Of a stretch of DNA of 64,000 nucleotides, positions 21,899-33,488 are shown piece by piece. Location of the stretch: contig JBBPFI010000006.1 of assembly GCA_037974965.1 (NCBI GenBank), positions 1,240,001-1,304,000 on the forward strand. The letters are read 5' to 3'. The stretch is from Dacryopinax spathularia (taxonomy: Eukaryota > Basidiomycota > Dacrymycetes > Dacrymycetales > Dacrymycetaceae). Each line of letters starts with the position of its first letter. Within the stretch, counting starts at the first letter, position 1. The notes below the pieces were generated by a model. It was not told the origin of the DNA, did not search any database, and saw nothing but the letters and a program-made list of their open reading frames with translations. The position numbers were made by a program, and so were the translations under genes.

Positions 21899-24800
21899 CT
21901 AACGAGAACATTCCAGACTGCGCTCTGTAGACGCCGCTCCATGTGGGTCTGCCGGGTGCAGATCTTCTTCAGTCGGTCTGAGTATATAGTCGGAGTTCAT
22001 CCACGGAATGACTCTACTGCATAGCGGGCAGTACGTGGCTGGTACGGGTACATTCACTCCGATTCCCTCGCCTGCTTCTTCGATCGCGCCAATATCTATC
22101 CTCAACTCAGGTCGGGAATGCCCAGGTCTGACGCCTTGGCCGTCTCTTCTGTCTGCCAATATGGTGTCGACTCCGTCGTCTTCACGTGATAGCACCACTG
22201 GGAAGCAGACTACGGAAGATGTCACCAAGACTTCATCCAATCTCTCAAGATCGACAGGGTCGCAACTCAAGCCTGGCGCACGAGCGGGGCTTGCGACTCT
22301 TTCCTCGGAAGCGCTGTTCTTGCCATCTTCGCCAGGGATGGACGTACTGTTCCCGGTGGCAATACCATGCGCTATTGAAGCTTTCTTGTTTAGAGCCTGA
22401 CCCTCCTCTAGGTCAGGGCATCTCGCTCCTGACTCTACTGAGTTTCTTCCTCGCAGGCGTCGCTGACTGATAGAGACGGCGACCCGCGGCCTCCGAAGCC
22501 ATTCAGTAATTCCATGTAACATTGCACGAGGGCGGAGCTGTAATGCACTGTATGAGTCTCCTGTCGATACCGCCGACTCCTTCTGGCCCCATAGCGCTTG
22601 GAGTTCGCGAACGAGCCGTTGCTCATAGGCCAGCCGCATTTCGAGGAGTCGGGCACCATGAGGGTGGAAGAACAGGAAAGGGTTATGGCCTCCTCTGCAC
22701 ATCATGTTGCGCTTCTCTTTCCACAATTGTGACCATGGCAGTACGCCGGAATCGTCTAGAAGCGCTAGTACATCTGTCGAGCCATGATCGACGCAAAGCT
22801 CCAACAACCGCATCAGGGGAAAGTCGTTTCCTACACGAGGAGTTGCCGTATCGCGCCCTTTCTCGAGTACGCGGTCCCAGGTGTGTTCAAAGACCATTTC
22901 CTGGAGCCTATTGGAGGAACATAGCCTTCTGCCCCATGCATCGAGTACTTCCGTCCAGACGTTGAAGATACTGCCACCGTCGGCAGGTGTTTTGGAAAGT
23001 GTGAGTGCTTGCATATGGTTCACTAATAACAGACTAACTATTCCAAACACAGGTTTCTGATCAGAGACCGGTTTTGAAAGGTAGTGGCGCAAGAGGGAGG
23101 CGTCCTCGTTTGACTGCTCCACTTTCCAGAGCCACCCATAGGAAGTGTCTATTGATTTCGACAGGTAGAAATCAAGCCGCGTCGTGAGAGTTTTGTCTGG
23201 ATCCATCATTTGCACCACTTGCATGAGGGTCTTCCGTGGCAGGATAGGATGAAGTTCCGAAGGTGCATTCATACATTCCCGAAACAGGGTCATCTCAAGA
23301 CGCAACTCCCCTTCTAACCGTCTTTCATAGTCGACCGAGCTCAGGGAGACATCCAGATTTAGATAACCCTTTGTTTCGAACCACTGAAGAAGCGACTGTA
23401 TGCATCGGGCAGGTTGTATGCTGGAGAACAAGCGACCACGTAGCCCGTTGAGCGCAAGTTGCATCGCAGCTTGGCCTACTTCGCTGTGCAATCCTTCAAA
23501 GAGAGGACAGAAGAAGTCGTCCATCGCAGACAGACGTCTGCCCTCCGCAGAGGCGACCGATTGTGTGACAAGCTCCTCTCCCAAAACTCTGAATGCCCAT
23601 AAAAGCTCGGGAGGCAAGCTCTTTGACTTTGCCACAAAGTCTATCACGTCCGGGCAGATCGTGGACCTATCAATTACTGGAAGCGATTTATCCTTAGGAC
23701 GGTGTATGCGGCAGGTAACAGCCAGAATCGAGGCAAATAGTGATATGCTGTCCGAGACCATTGCCATACCCGATTGGTAGAATGCATCCCATAGCCATCG
23801 AGCCGATTTGGGTAAAAAACTGGTTATTTCCAGCCTTTCGGCGATCGTGAGCACCGCCGCATCATACCAGAAAGCATCTTCGAGAGGCACTTCGTGTCGT
23901 GGATAAGACCAAGCCCAGCTAAGATCTTCACTTTCACCTAGCAGCGCAGGAGACCACTGAAGGGCGGAACATGCAACCAACTGATCTTGCAAGAGAGCTT
24001 TGAAAGTTGACCACTGCAGTTTGCCCACATTCCGACTTTCCAAAGGTCGAAGAAACTGTGCAATATTGGGTAGCGTGGTATATATATCTTCGGTCTCTTG
24101 CACCCATCGCTCATACGTCTCCTCGGGCAGGATCTCAGCGCGCCAAGAGAAGCGCGCCAGAAGCAAAACTTTAACGACGCGGGGATCCTGAGCACTTTGG
24201 GAAAGCCATTTCAAGGCCCGTGCCGCAAGGTGGATGTTTTCGCCTTGGAGAGGGACCTGCCGCTCTGATGTGCTGTTGAACGTGCCAAAAGAAGGGGATT
24301 TGAGCAGCCAACCGCTTCCAATCTTGAGGAAAACTTTCAGCGCCGGGCCGAAAATCGTCAACCATGAGGTCACTGGGCTTTTGTAAGGGCACTCGTCCCA
24401 GATAAGAGGCGCAGCTGCCAGAGCCATGTAGGCCACGGCACCCAAAGCAACAAGTATAACGAAGGGGATCCACAGATAGGAAGTTTGGAGCCAGAGGTAT
24501 AGAACAAGGCCGACATAGAACAGAGCAACTGCGAGATGGATGAATATCGGTAGCGCGTTGGCGATAGCGGCAACTTTCCATTTCTGCAAGCCTTCATACC
24601 GAAATTGCCGCTCCAGGGCTTTTTCTTTCGCGGTAGTCGGCGTATTGGTGCCGTAAAATCGCACCCATTGTTTTACCAGCATAGCGAGAACCGATGTTGA
24701 AAGGCTGATGAACAAGCTCAACGTCCACAGCACATTGACCATCACAACTGAGGATGAAGGAGATGAGGTGTCTGGTGTGTACTCAGGCATCGCGGTGATG

Positions 24801-25256
24801 TCCTTTGCTCCCAAGGCCATCAATTGGGCAGAGATGGCCAGCAGAACTTCTACACCGACTTCAGCCGGATCCGTGCTCAGAAGCGGTAGCGACAGAACGA
24901 TGAAAGCAGTAACGACAGCGGAGAACAGAGCCGCCTGCGGGCAGTTAGCGCTCGCGATGAACGACCGAAAGGATAACACGCACGAAAATAAGGAGGTTGT
25001 CCATGCCCTCATTGTACGTATCGACCATCTCCTTGTCGGCCTTCTCCGTATATTCATTGTACACAGGCCAAATGTCGGCGTCCACACCTATGCCCGTCCC
25101 AGAAGGTAAGTCATTGATGAATTTGCGCACAGAAGGCTCTGGCTCAGTAGGGATCTCGTTGGCTTGAAACATGAGGCAAAAATCTGTCAGCCACTCGTTC
25201 GGCGGCCCGGAGCAACCAAAGTCCTCGGGAAGCGGCGTCTCGCGACCCAGAGCCAT
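21899..25256 (-). CDS. DUF6535 membrane protein
   Basis: Exon 1 (24984-25256) opens MALGRETPLPEDFG and ends EGMDNLLIF. A 49-nt intron joins it to AALFSAVVTAFIVLSLPLLS. This junction, with DIWPVYNEYTEKADKEMVDT before it and VNVLWTLSLFISLSTSVLAM and LVKQWVRFYG after it, is the hallmark of DUF6535, a family expanded in agaricomycetes. About four hydrophobic segments lie within residues 90-260. The rest, to about 1,102 residues, is a long soluble region in one exon with no known domain; the tail is Gly/Ser/Glu-rich and ends PHGAASTERSLECSR. Its function is not known. The gene is divergent from MET14 and tandem with CPA1. Confidence 0.85.
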
Positions 25257-25670
25257 GATTGTATGTCGCAACAGTCCTTTGAGCAATTTCTAAGTGGTGG
25301 TCGGGTAGTAAGAACGATATCGATTGTGTTCGCTGGCATGCTTTGCGGCCTCTTGTCAGTCGAACCCGGAAGCACCTCGAACTTCTGTTCGGTCTGGCGA
25401 CCTTGATAACTACTAAGTCGGACTGATATGACGTTCCTGCTGGAGATCCATAGGCACATACCCATGCCAGCAAGACCATCATCAGCAAATGGACGCCGAA
25501 AAAGCCTTCCGGGCGCTTAACGGGATCAAGCCCAAATCTGGAATTACGTGCTCGCCTGATAGCTCATCGTCCTAATAGCCGTCCTAGACAGCGATGGCCC
25601 ACGCCGGCGTCGGCTAGCATATTCTCTCTAGTCAATCCCTTCTTATCCTTGGTCTCCCACCTTTGCGTAG
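25257..25670. other. Divergent promoter between the DUF6535 gene and MET14
   Basis: No gene is seen. Both flanking genes start at its edges. Confidence 0.5.
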
Positions 25671-26442
25671 ATGGCGACGAATATCACTTTCCACCCTGGT
25701 ACGCACTACCTGGACGCAGATATCTCTGCAGCGAGACTGACAGCACGACAGGCTCCGTGTCCTCCGACGAGCGCGCTCAGCTCCTCTCCCAGCGCGGCCT
25801 CACGCTCTGGCTTACAGGGCTGTCTGGTTCGGGCAAGTCCACCGTCGCATGTGCGCTCGAGCAGCATCTGCTTCACCTCAAGAAAGCCGCATATAGGCTG
25901 GACGGGGACAACATCCGGTTTGGGCTGAACAAGGACCTTGGGTTTAGCCCGAAGGACAGGGAGGAGAACATCAGGCGGATTGGCGAGGTGCGCCTCGGCA
26001 TCCTACATGAGCCCAGTGCAGTTGTGCTGACATCTTTGAGCAGGTAGCCAAGCTGTTCGCGGACGCCTGCGTCATCGCCATCACTTCGTTCATCTCGCCG
26101 TACCGAGCGGACCGAGATCTCGCTCGGTCGCTGCACGAGAAGGGGAACCTTCCCTTCGTGGAGGTGTACGTGGACGCACCACTCGAAGTGGCAGAGGAGA
26201 GGGATCCAAAAGGGCTGTACAAGAAGGCTAGGAAGGGAGAGATTCCTGGTACGCCTATTCATAGTAATTGTAGAGACGATCGGCGGCTAATGGTGATGAT
26301 GATAGAGTTTACGGGTATCTCGGCACCGTACGAGGAGCCCGAGAAGCCGGAGATACACTTACGTACAGACAAGCTGAGCGTCGAAGAGTGCGTGAAGGAG
26401 ATTATGGAGTACCTTGTGGCGAAGGGATACATCCAAGTATGA
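25671..26442 (+). CDS. MET14: Adenylylsulfate (APS) kinase
   Basis: The enzyme phosphorylates APS to PAPS in cytosolic sulfate assimilation, the step after ATP sulfurylase. The product matches yeast Met14 nearly end to end. It starts MATNITFHP, then shows the P-loop [39 protein letters not shown] joined by splicing to [36 protein letters not shown] joined to [10 protein letters not shown], and ends [10 protein letters not shown]. Three introns are present: about 25699-25757, 25989-26043 and 26250-26306. The length of about 200 residues is normal. MET3 lies 17 kb away in the same window and carries its own degenerate kinase-like domain, so this gene supplies the true activity. Confidence 0.95.
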
Positions 26443-26692
26443 CGTCTGGATCAGCCAACGTTAGAGGGTATCCAACCCGAAGGCGCTGACTTACGTTGGG
26501 GGATCTCTAGAACCGCGACAGACCGCGCACATACAGAGGAAACTGTGGCCGTCCCTATTAGATTGCACGTGTGCATACATGTAGGCTCGCACACAGGCGC
26601 AAATCAACATCATTAACCACAAGGTTTCCGACAAGCATATATAGGTATTCGGCATACAAGTACAGGCTACGAGTACAGATTCGTCCTCTTGC

Positions 26693-27241
26693 TTATTTAG
26701 GGATGATGATAGGAGGCGGTAGCTCTTTGGTCGCGTTCGTGGGAGGTGCAGCCGTAGCCGTAGGAGAGGAACCGGGAACTGGAACAGCAGCGGCAAGCGC
26801 CTTGTTCTTTGCCTCTGCATGCTCAGGGTGTTTGGCAGGCGAATGCTTCATATCGGGCTTGGTGGCGCCGAACGACTAGACCTTGTCAACCAGTACTCGG
26901 ACGTCATGGAGGGTAGCGCACCATTCTACGCCAGACCTTTCGAGCCTCTTCAATCCAGCCACCAGTCTCCTCTTCCTCGTCCTCCTTGATGGGCGAGCCT
27001 ACGAGGTCCGCCTCTTCTTCGAGAGCCACATTATGGGGTCGGTCTGTAGTGGCGAGAAGAGCGGCGCCCCCGACGTCGGTCGGATGCTGTTGAGCGGGTA
27101 AGCGTCTGAGGATGCACGGACGACAGCACGGGTACTCACAGTATATCGGGACTCGGAGGAGCGCCTGAAGAATCTTCGCCCTGTAGTGGGTGAAGTGGCC
27201 ATCGCCGCATAGGTCGGCTCGATAGGTAGGATGGTTGTCAT
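26693..27241 (-). CDS. Small orphan protein, acidic then Ala/Pro-rich
   Basis: Three exons can be joined from the ATG at 27241: MTTILPIEPTYAAMATSPTT followed by RRFFRRSSESRYT; then, after a roughly 53-nt intron, an acidic exon (EEEADLVGSPIKEDEEEE); then, after a roughly 61-nt intron with a weak GTCTGG donor, a Lys/His then Ala/Pro-rich exon that includes KHSPAKHPEHAEAKNKALAA and ends PPPIIIPK at 26693. The protein is about 140 residues and looks largely disordered. I do not recognise it. It is convergent with MET14, with 250 bp between the ends. Confidence 0.5.
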
Positions 27242-28043
27242 CTCGGTATGATGTATTGAAGTAAACGGCTGTCGAATCGACGGTGATTGTAGGGTGGATC
27301 GGGTGTCTTCTGAGGCAGGAGTCGACAGTAGGTGGCCCCGCCTTATATCGAGCGTCATGGCTGCCCAGCCATCACGACACGACCTTCCCAGTTGATGTCG
27401 GGGCCGGCTGACATGCTGACACGCTCGACAGTACGGCAGCACCTCTCATCGGAACAATCGCACAATCCGTATTTCCACAATATCGGGGGTTCGGGCGGCT
27501 GGTTGTGTCCATATCTGTCTATAGAAGGCATTCCGCACTTCAACTCGGCGTCCCGGTTGGTGCGGCTGTTGAAGGACGGCACTTTAGGAGGAGGAGCAGG
27601 TGACCCTGAACCATCAAAGGCGGAGAAGGCGGGACACGGCGGGACAAGCCGGTTATGACGCCGTGAGAAGGAAGGGATTTGATCCCGCTTGACAACCCAC
27701 CCAATCAGGCGCAAGCTTCCAAGAGCGTGATTGTTGTTCTTTGATCAACATGCTGATGTTATGCTCTGGTTACGGCCAACACTTTCACTGCTGCTACCCG
27801 GCCTTACAGTCGTGAGGACTGGGTCCCGTGCTAGACATCATCATGGCTTTCTGAGTGGACAATCGGTGCTTGATCTCGCTGTACTACGGCGACGTGGTGG
27901 CTGATATTCCCGGCCGGGTCTCCTTATTAAGTTATCCTCGGATGATGCTCGCTTTCTGGTTCTATACGGAAACTCTGGCTTGGCTGTATGGCTGTGCCTG
28001 CAAGAATGACACCGCGCCAACCACAGCAACTAAATGATACCGT
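27242..28043. other. Spacer, no gene seen
   Basis: Open frames on both strands are short and lack motifs. It contains the promoter of the 26693-27241 gene and the 3' end of the gene at 28044-29413. Confidence 0.45.
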
Positions 28044-29413
28044 CTAGGGGTGAGGGTAAGGCTCCTTCACGCTGTACACGACCACAAACGCCGGCACGCA
28101 GTCTCTGTAGTCCTCGCATACCACCATGCCATCTTGCTCCCTAACGGCCTGATACTCACCATCAGCGCTCTCTTCTGAAACCAAAAAGCAAGGAGAATGG
28201 AACGCACCGCATGGCCGAATCTCGTCCGAGGTGTCGCTCCAGGCTTGGTCTTGCAGATAATGGCGTACCGCGTCGGCCCCGTCACCCCCGCCTGCCTGGC
28301 AACCATATCCGCAACGAACGGGCTAGTCCACGTCGCCTCACTCGGCTGCCTATCAATACTCAGATCTGGCTGTTTTGGTCTAGCGTCCTAACTCACCTGC
28401 CCAACCCAAACCGAGTGCTGACACTCCAGCTCCGCATGCCGGACTCCAGCATCCGACACACACCACAGTTCGTCAATGCACATATGCTTTCGCAGGTATT
28501 CTGCCCAAGGCTGCAAATACCCCTCTCGACCCTACACGTCCATCGATAATTCTGGTCGATCCGACCCGCACGTTTCTTCCTGGACCCTACCTCAATGTCG
28601 TCTTGGAGGAACACAAGAGGAACGGGCGTACAGGGCTCGACCTTGCTCCTTCAGCTGCTCTGGGGACGGCTCGACGCGATACATGTCTATCGTCCATCGA
28701 AATTCGTCTGCCATCCAAGGCTCGTCCGATACGCTCGCATCAACCTTCCATCGATCCCAGAACAGGTGCGAGACTACACGATCCCCTCATGTCAGCTCCG
28801 CGCCGCCCGCAAAGACACCTAGCTCACCAAGTGCATCGTCCCTCCCCACATGCACAAGTTTGACGGATTTTGGTGAAAGCGATGCCGGAGGCCAAGAATG
28901 ACTCCATCCCCCCGGCCCACTCGCCGTTGAAGGCCAGCTCGACTGCGTGTACGAATACGCGTCGACGCGCGGCGAACAATAAGGCCACCGCGGTGCTAGA
29001 GGCGGGTGCGCGTCGTACACTGGTTCGGACGACGCGTCGCACATGTATGTCGGCTCGATGTACTCTATAGGAACGCTCAGTCTTGCTCGAATTCGGCGAC
29101 TTGGCGATGCTGAGGCTGGCGATGGTCGATAGACGGGCGTGCAGGCCCATTCGTTCGCGTTCCACGGCACGAGCTGGTCTGAGTGCTCCACCACTCGCCC
29201 TCCCGCTCTGGGGCCTTCGAGGTAGACTACGTTTGATGAGCCGCAAAAGGGGCACGCGTCGATGCAGGGGATATCGCATTGGCAGGTCGGGCAGTGATAC
29301 CCCGTCATGGGGTAGGGGTACGGATATGGGTCATATGGAGGATACGGCGGCGACGCAGGGATGGCGACGGGAGGGGAGTAGAGGTACTCCCAGAGACGGG
29401 CAAGGTCGGGCAT
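28044..29413 (-). CDS. Zinc-ribbon orphan protein, possible ADP-ribosyltransferase-like C-terminus
   Basis: The ATG at 29413 opens MPDLARLWEYL, a Pro/Tyr run, then YHCPTCQCDIPCIDACPFCG, a four-to-six cysteine zinc ribbon at residues about 38-57. A 54-nt intron near 28774-28827 joins to LFWDRWKVDASVSDEPWMAD and FRWTIDMYRVEPSPEQLKEQ. Further short introns, two of them only about 35-47 nt, lead to LQPWAEYLRKHMCIDELWCV, GVTGPTRYAIICKTKPG and a last exon with ESADGEYQAVREQDGMVVCE, ending SVKEPYPHP. The final segment resembles the C-terminus of PARP catalytic domains (an S-x-x-GE, then VV, then P-A-x-x-V-Y pattern), but the H-Y-E triad is not clear, so this is only a suggestion. Splice choices in the 28200-28650 part are uncertain. 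Confidence 0.5.
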
Positions 29414-30181
29414 GAGACGGCGGGGAGAGGGCTTAAGGTTCGTTCTCTTCGTCCTTTGGCTGCTGGAAGCCGTTCTTATATGGTTTCTGATAGGTTTTAC
29501 TCGTATGGTGCTACGTGCGGCTATTGCTGAGCAAGGCCCAACGCCCTAATCGCCGCTAGAGTCGATATCACCGCTATGGACCAATTTGACTACAGTCCGC
29601 TACGTATACGCTCGTATCGTCCCACGTTGACCAACGAGGCCATCTGCTCTGCATCGTCCTCTATGCAGCAGTGCTCCCCGCACAACTATGGGATTCAAGG
29701 CGAAAGTCGGTAATCTCAACTAACTTTAATGTACCTGTCCGCACTCTTCGTGGTGCTCGGAATGCGAGGTATATATCTCGTCAACGACCCGATGCGTTCG
29801 CCGGGCGTTCGTCATATTCAGACTCATGATTGTCTCTTCCACCATCATCCCCGCGCTCTCACTTTGCCACGAAATCATCTACGTACCTGAAGAGCAATCA
29901 GGGTCTTAGGCGCAGTTTCCGGCGTTTTCGAGAGCGGATAACCCTGATAACCTTGTCCACCTGGGTCGTTTCGATCTCGTCAAGCATGTTTAAGATGTAT
30001 GAACTTCCGTAGCCCTCGGCTTCAAATTGTTGGTGGGTATTTCCCGCAAGTCCGTAAGGAGGAACTGCCGAAAATAAACTGCATAATCATTATCCATGAG
30101 CTGAACCACACAGCCGACTTAGAAGGTAGAGTACAACGACGATGCTATGCTATTCTTACAGTGGATCTCAAGGACATACCG
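29414..30181. other. Spacer, no gene seen
   Basis: It lies between the start of the zinc-ribbon gene and the stop of the NADAR gene. No conserved reading frame is visible on either strand. Confidence 0.45.
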
Positions 30182-31057
30182 TCAAAGCTCCTTCCGAAGC
30201 CGCATAAGGGCGCGTCCGAGCTCGTTACGGCCACGACCGCTTCCGAATCCCCAGAAGACGTCGTCATCGGAGGTCTGTCCAAGCACAACGTCAGCGGACA
30301 GTGCAACGGCGGCGACGTTGAGTCATTACTTACATTCAGCAGATATGCTCTGCCCGTACTCAGCAACAGCTGAACGAACTGCGGGTGCTGCCTGAGCTTC
30401 TCGCGCAGGACCCATTCCATCTGACGTAGCCTGTCGGCATACGGTCATTGCAGTCTCCTTTAGGATGCACATACGATTTGTACGTTCACTCTCCTCCAGT
30501 CGGACCTCGTGTACCGTCGCCAGGAGTCAGCGAGGTCCTTGGCTGCTCGAGCGGTGGGAGCAGCAGCGACTTGCGCAGCCAACTGCGGATCCACGAACTA
30601 GAGAGAGTATTCGTGTGAGATGCAGATGTCTCGGTGAAGGCGAGAAGGTGCATACCTTCCTGGAGTAGAAGAGATGCGCCGCAGTCGGATAGTAGCGTCC
30701 TTGCTCGTCGTACATGGGCAGAGGAGCGGAGTTCGAAAGTAGGAAGTACGGGTTGTTGCAGTCCCAATCGTTGAACTCGATCGTCGAACGTTGACGTCCA
30801 TAAGCCCAAGGGCGTCTGTACTGAGATCCTATCGCGATGTAGTGTTGAAGATTACCGTATCCCGGCCCGTTGTAGGGCACAACAGCTCCAGCGGCTCCAC
30901 CGTAGCCTGTATTCCACCCAGGTTGGTATGAGGTGTTGTAGGCTTGGCCACCGTATGCTTGGGCCCCGTAAGGGACCATGTCGTAAGCTGTCATGTGTGG
31001 CTGATTGACGGGTACGAGAGAGGGGACCTTGAAATTAAGACTCTGGGTGATGAGCAT
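30182..31057 (-). CDS. NADAR-domain protein (YbiA/DUF1768 family)
   Basis: NADAR proteins are N-glycosidases on NAD-, ADP-ribose- or riboflavin-related nucleotides. The N-terminus is Tyr/Gly-rich and low complexity (YGAQAYGGQAYNTSYQPGW). The domain is read across four exons: NNPYFLLSNSAPLPMYDEQG, YYPTAAHLFYSRKF, DPQLAAQVAAPTARAAKDLA, MEWVLREKLRQHPQFVQLLL followed by STGRAYLLN, then TSDDDVFWGFGSGRGRNELG and RALMRLRKEL, with a stop at 30182-30184. These match the family order from the start to the W-G-x-G and N-x-L-G-x-x-L-M-x-x-R signature. The usual Glu of the P-T-x-E-H motif is Ala here, so activity is in doubt. The protein is about 235 residues. Confidence 0.85.
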
Positions 31058-31677
31058 CCAACGGTCGACGACGACTCTTTTATATGCTATCCGAGAGCTC
31101 TGAAGCGCCTCTTTCTCAGTCTCCTATCCAGAGATAATGGTGGCTCATCAATGGCATTGTCCCGGTCGAGAGGATGACTTGGACAAGGAGGGTGGCCTCG
31201 TCAGTCACACATGGCCAGCAAGCCAAAGCATAGCGTGTTATAGGGGCCAAAGAATCAGAAACCACTGAAAAGCCGGGAAACGTTCCAGTGTGGCCACTCC
31301 CAGTATGGGCGGCGTCAAGGTCGAGTCTGCCGCGCACTCTCCCAGCGGCCCCTTGCACGACCATATCTAGTTTGCTGCTCGGCAGCGAGGATGGCTTCGA
31401 GGTCTTCCAGAAAGCATGTGCCACCGGTCAAGTTCTCACGCAATGTCAAGAGGATTGGCGATGATGGTCGTTGACGCATGCACTTTGGATGTCGGGTTTG
31501 TCCATTGCTTCCGCCAGACGGCACAGTGCGCGCCTTCTTTTCAGGACCCTGACTCGGTGAATATGCTGATCGCGCCCTGCAGCCTCCCTACCTAACATTA
31601 ATCGCTGCAACGATATAGAAGGACCGGGGCATTTCAAATACCAACTGAAGCACTTCTCAATACCCAAAGCCTCCATA
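31058..31677. other. Divergent promoter between the NADAR gene and GCD1
   Basis: No gene is supported. Minus-strand open frames at 31116-31524 are shadows without motifs. Confidence 0.45.
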
Positions 31678-33488
31678 ATGCTCTTTCCCAATGATGGCTC
31701 AATTTCTTCAAGAACACCGGAATTTCACGCGGTAATACTAGCGGGCTATGGCAACAAGCGCGTGTTGTTCCGCTACTTCCGAAAAGCACGCTCTGACACG
31801 GGGAAATAGCTTGGATCCACTGGTGGACGATGAAAAGGGGGTGCACAAGGCCTTATTGCCGATAGGAAACCAGCCAATGGTATCCTACACCCTCCAATGG
31901 CTTGAGGAGGCACGGGTGTATGGTGCGTGGCCGTTACTGCGTCCGCATTCCCGGTCCAGTGTCGCTCAGTAGGATTGGTCAGATGTATTGTTCATCACTC
32001 CTCAGTCACACAAGGCTGCCATTCAGCACCATCTGGCGTCTTCGAACTCCTCGTGGCCCTCGTTGCGCGTGGAACTGGAATCTGTGGATGACGACGAAGC
32101 CGAGTCGTTAGGGGCTGCGGATTTGCTGCGAATGTTTGCAGACCGGATCCAGGTGAGCTCGACCCTTACTGCTGTGGGCCAAGAGTGTGCTGACTGGCAT
32201 GAAGTCAGATGCGATCGTCCTGCCCTGCGACTTTATTCCACCGCCGTCATTACCCCTGAACCTGCTATTGAATGCGCATCGTGCGGATGTGGAAGACCAG
32301 GTCATGACGGCGTTGCTGGTCGAGACAGGGGAGGAGGTGAAGGACGGGCCAGTACCTACGCTTATGGGATTACACGCCCAGTCGAATACACTGCTATTCG
32401 TGGACGACAATGCAGATCCGGAAGACGATGTCGCATTACGGATGAACATGCTCTGGCGGTATGTGCTGTTTCCGCCGACAGCGCTCTGTGCTCACTGCTC
32501 TGCAGATATCCGAGGGTGAAGCTGACGAATCGCCTGATGGACTCGCACGTTTATGTCTTCCGACGAACCATATTCGACCTCCTGCAACAGAAGGACGAGC
32601 TGTCTTCCGTACGGGAGCAGCTAGTTCCTTTCTTATGTAAACTGCAATATCAGCCTCAACGGAGGCAGAGATATGGGCCGAGTAAGCAGACTCGAGCTTC
32701 CTCAGCCCACTGATGCTGACGTCGCTCGAGTCATTAACCCGAACGCCAACGCGCAAGAGCTGGCACTGGAGCATTCTACGACCTACATCCCCTCGGCTTC
32801 ACATAAGCCACGACCATTTTCAGATCGGCCGATCCACAAATCCGTCGCGTCTACGCCTTTCTCGCCGAGCTCAGGAGCGTCCACGCCTCCTGCCGACTCG
32901 GCGCCTGTCAGTCAAGCGGCCGACGAATCCGAGGATGCGCCTGTCGATTACCCAATTCGGTGCAACGTCGTCATCCATCAGCTGAAGGACGGCTACGCAG
33001 CACGAGCGAACACGATCGGCACGTACTTTGAGCTGAACCGGCAATGCCTGCGCACGAGCGCAACCGCACCCGTGACGGGCGAAGGGATCGACCCGAAAGC
33101 GCAAGTCTCGCCCGACTCGCTGGTGGGCGCATCGACACGCATCGCAGAGCGGACGACGGTCAAGAAGTGCGTTATTGGGAAACACTGCGTGATCGGGAAG
33201 AACGTGCGTATGTCCGGGTCGGTGCTGATGGACCACGTTGAGGTGCAGGACGGGTGCGTGCCACGTTCTATCTATCTATCTCTGCGTGCTGCGGGCGCTG
33301 ACCGGGATTCGGTTTTGGGGTGGCGTAGGGCGAAGATCGAGAATTGTATTATTAGCTCGAGCTGCCGGATAGGGAAGAACGCGAGCCTGCGCGACTGCCA
33401 GCTCCAGACCGGGTGGGTGGTCGATGACGAGGCGTCGCACAAGGGCGAGCAGCTGAAACGGTTCGATGCGTATGAGGAGGAAGATTAG
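31678..33488 (+). CDS. GCD1: Translation initiation factor eIF2B subunit gamma
   Basis: This is a catalytic-core subunit of the eIF2 guanine nucleotide exchange factor. It has a nucleotidyltransferase-like N-terminal domain and a left-handed beta-helix C-terminal domain. The start reads EFHAVILAGYGN; after an intron it continues GVHKALLPIGNQPMVSYTLQ, as in eIF2B-gamma. Next come DAIVLPCDFIPPPSLPLN (the Asp position of the NTP-transferase fold), KLTNRLMDSHVYVFRRTIFD and SVREQLVPFLCKLQYQ. The C-terminal hexad repeats are seen in KCVIGKHCVIGKNVRMSGS and, after the last intron, KIENCIISSSCRIGKNASLR. The tail is acidic (DAYEEED). About six introns; the first uses an uncommon GTTGTT donor near 31771 in my model. 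Roughly 500 residues. Confidence 0.88.

Noticed and set aside
33265-33285. Short tatc microsatellite
   Set aside because: It lies inside an intron of GCD1 and is too short to be notable.
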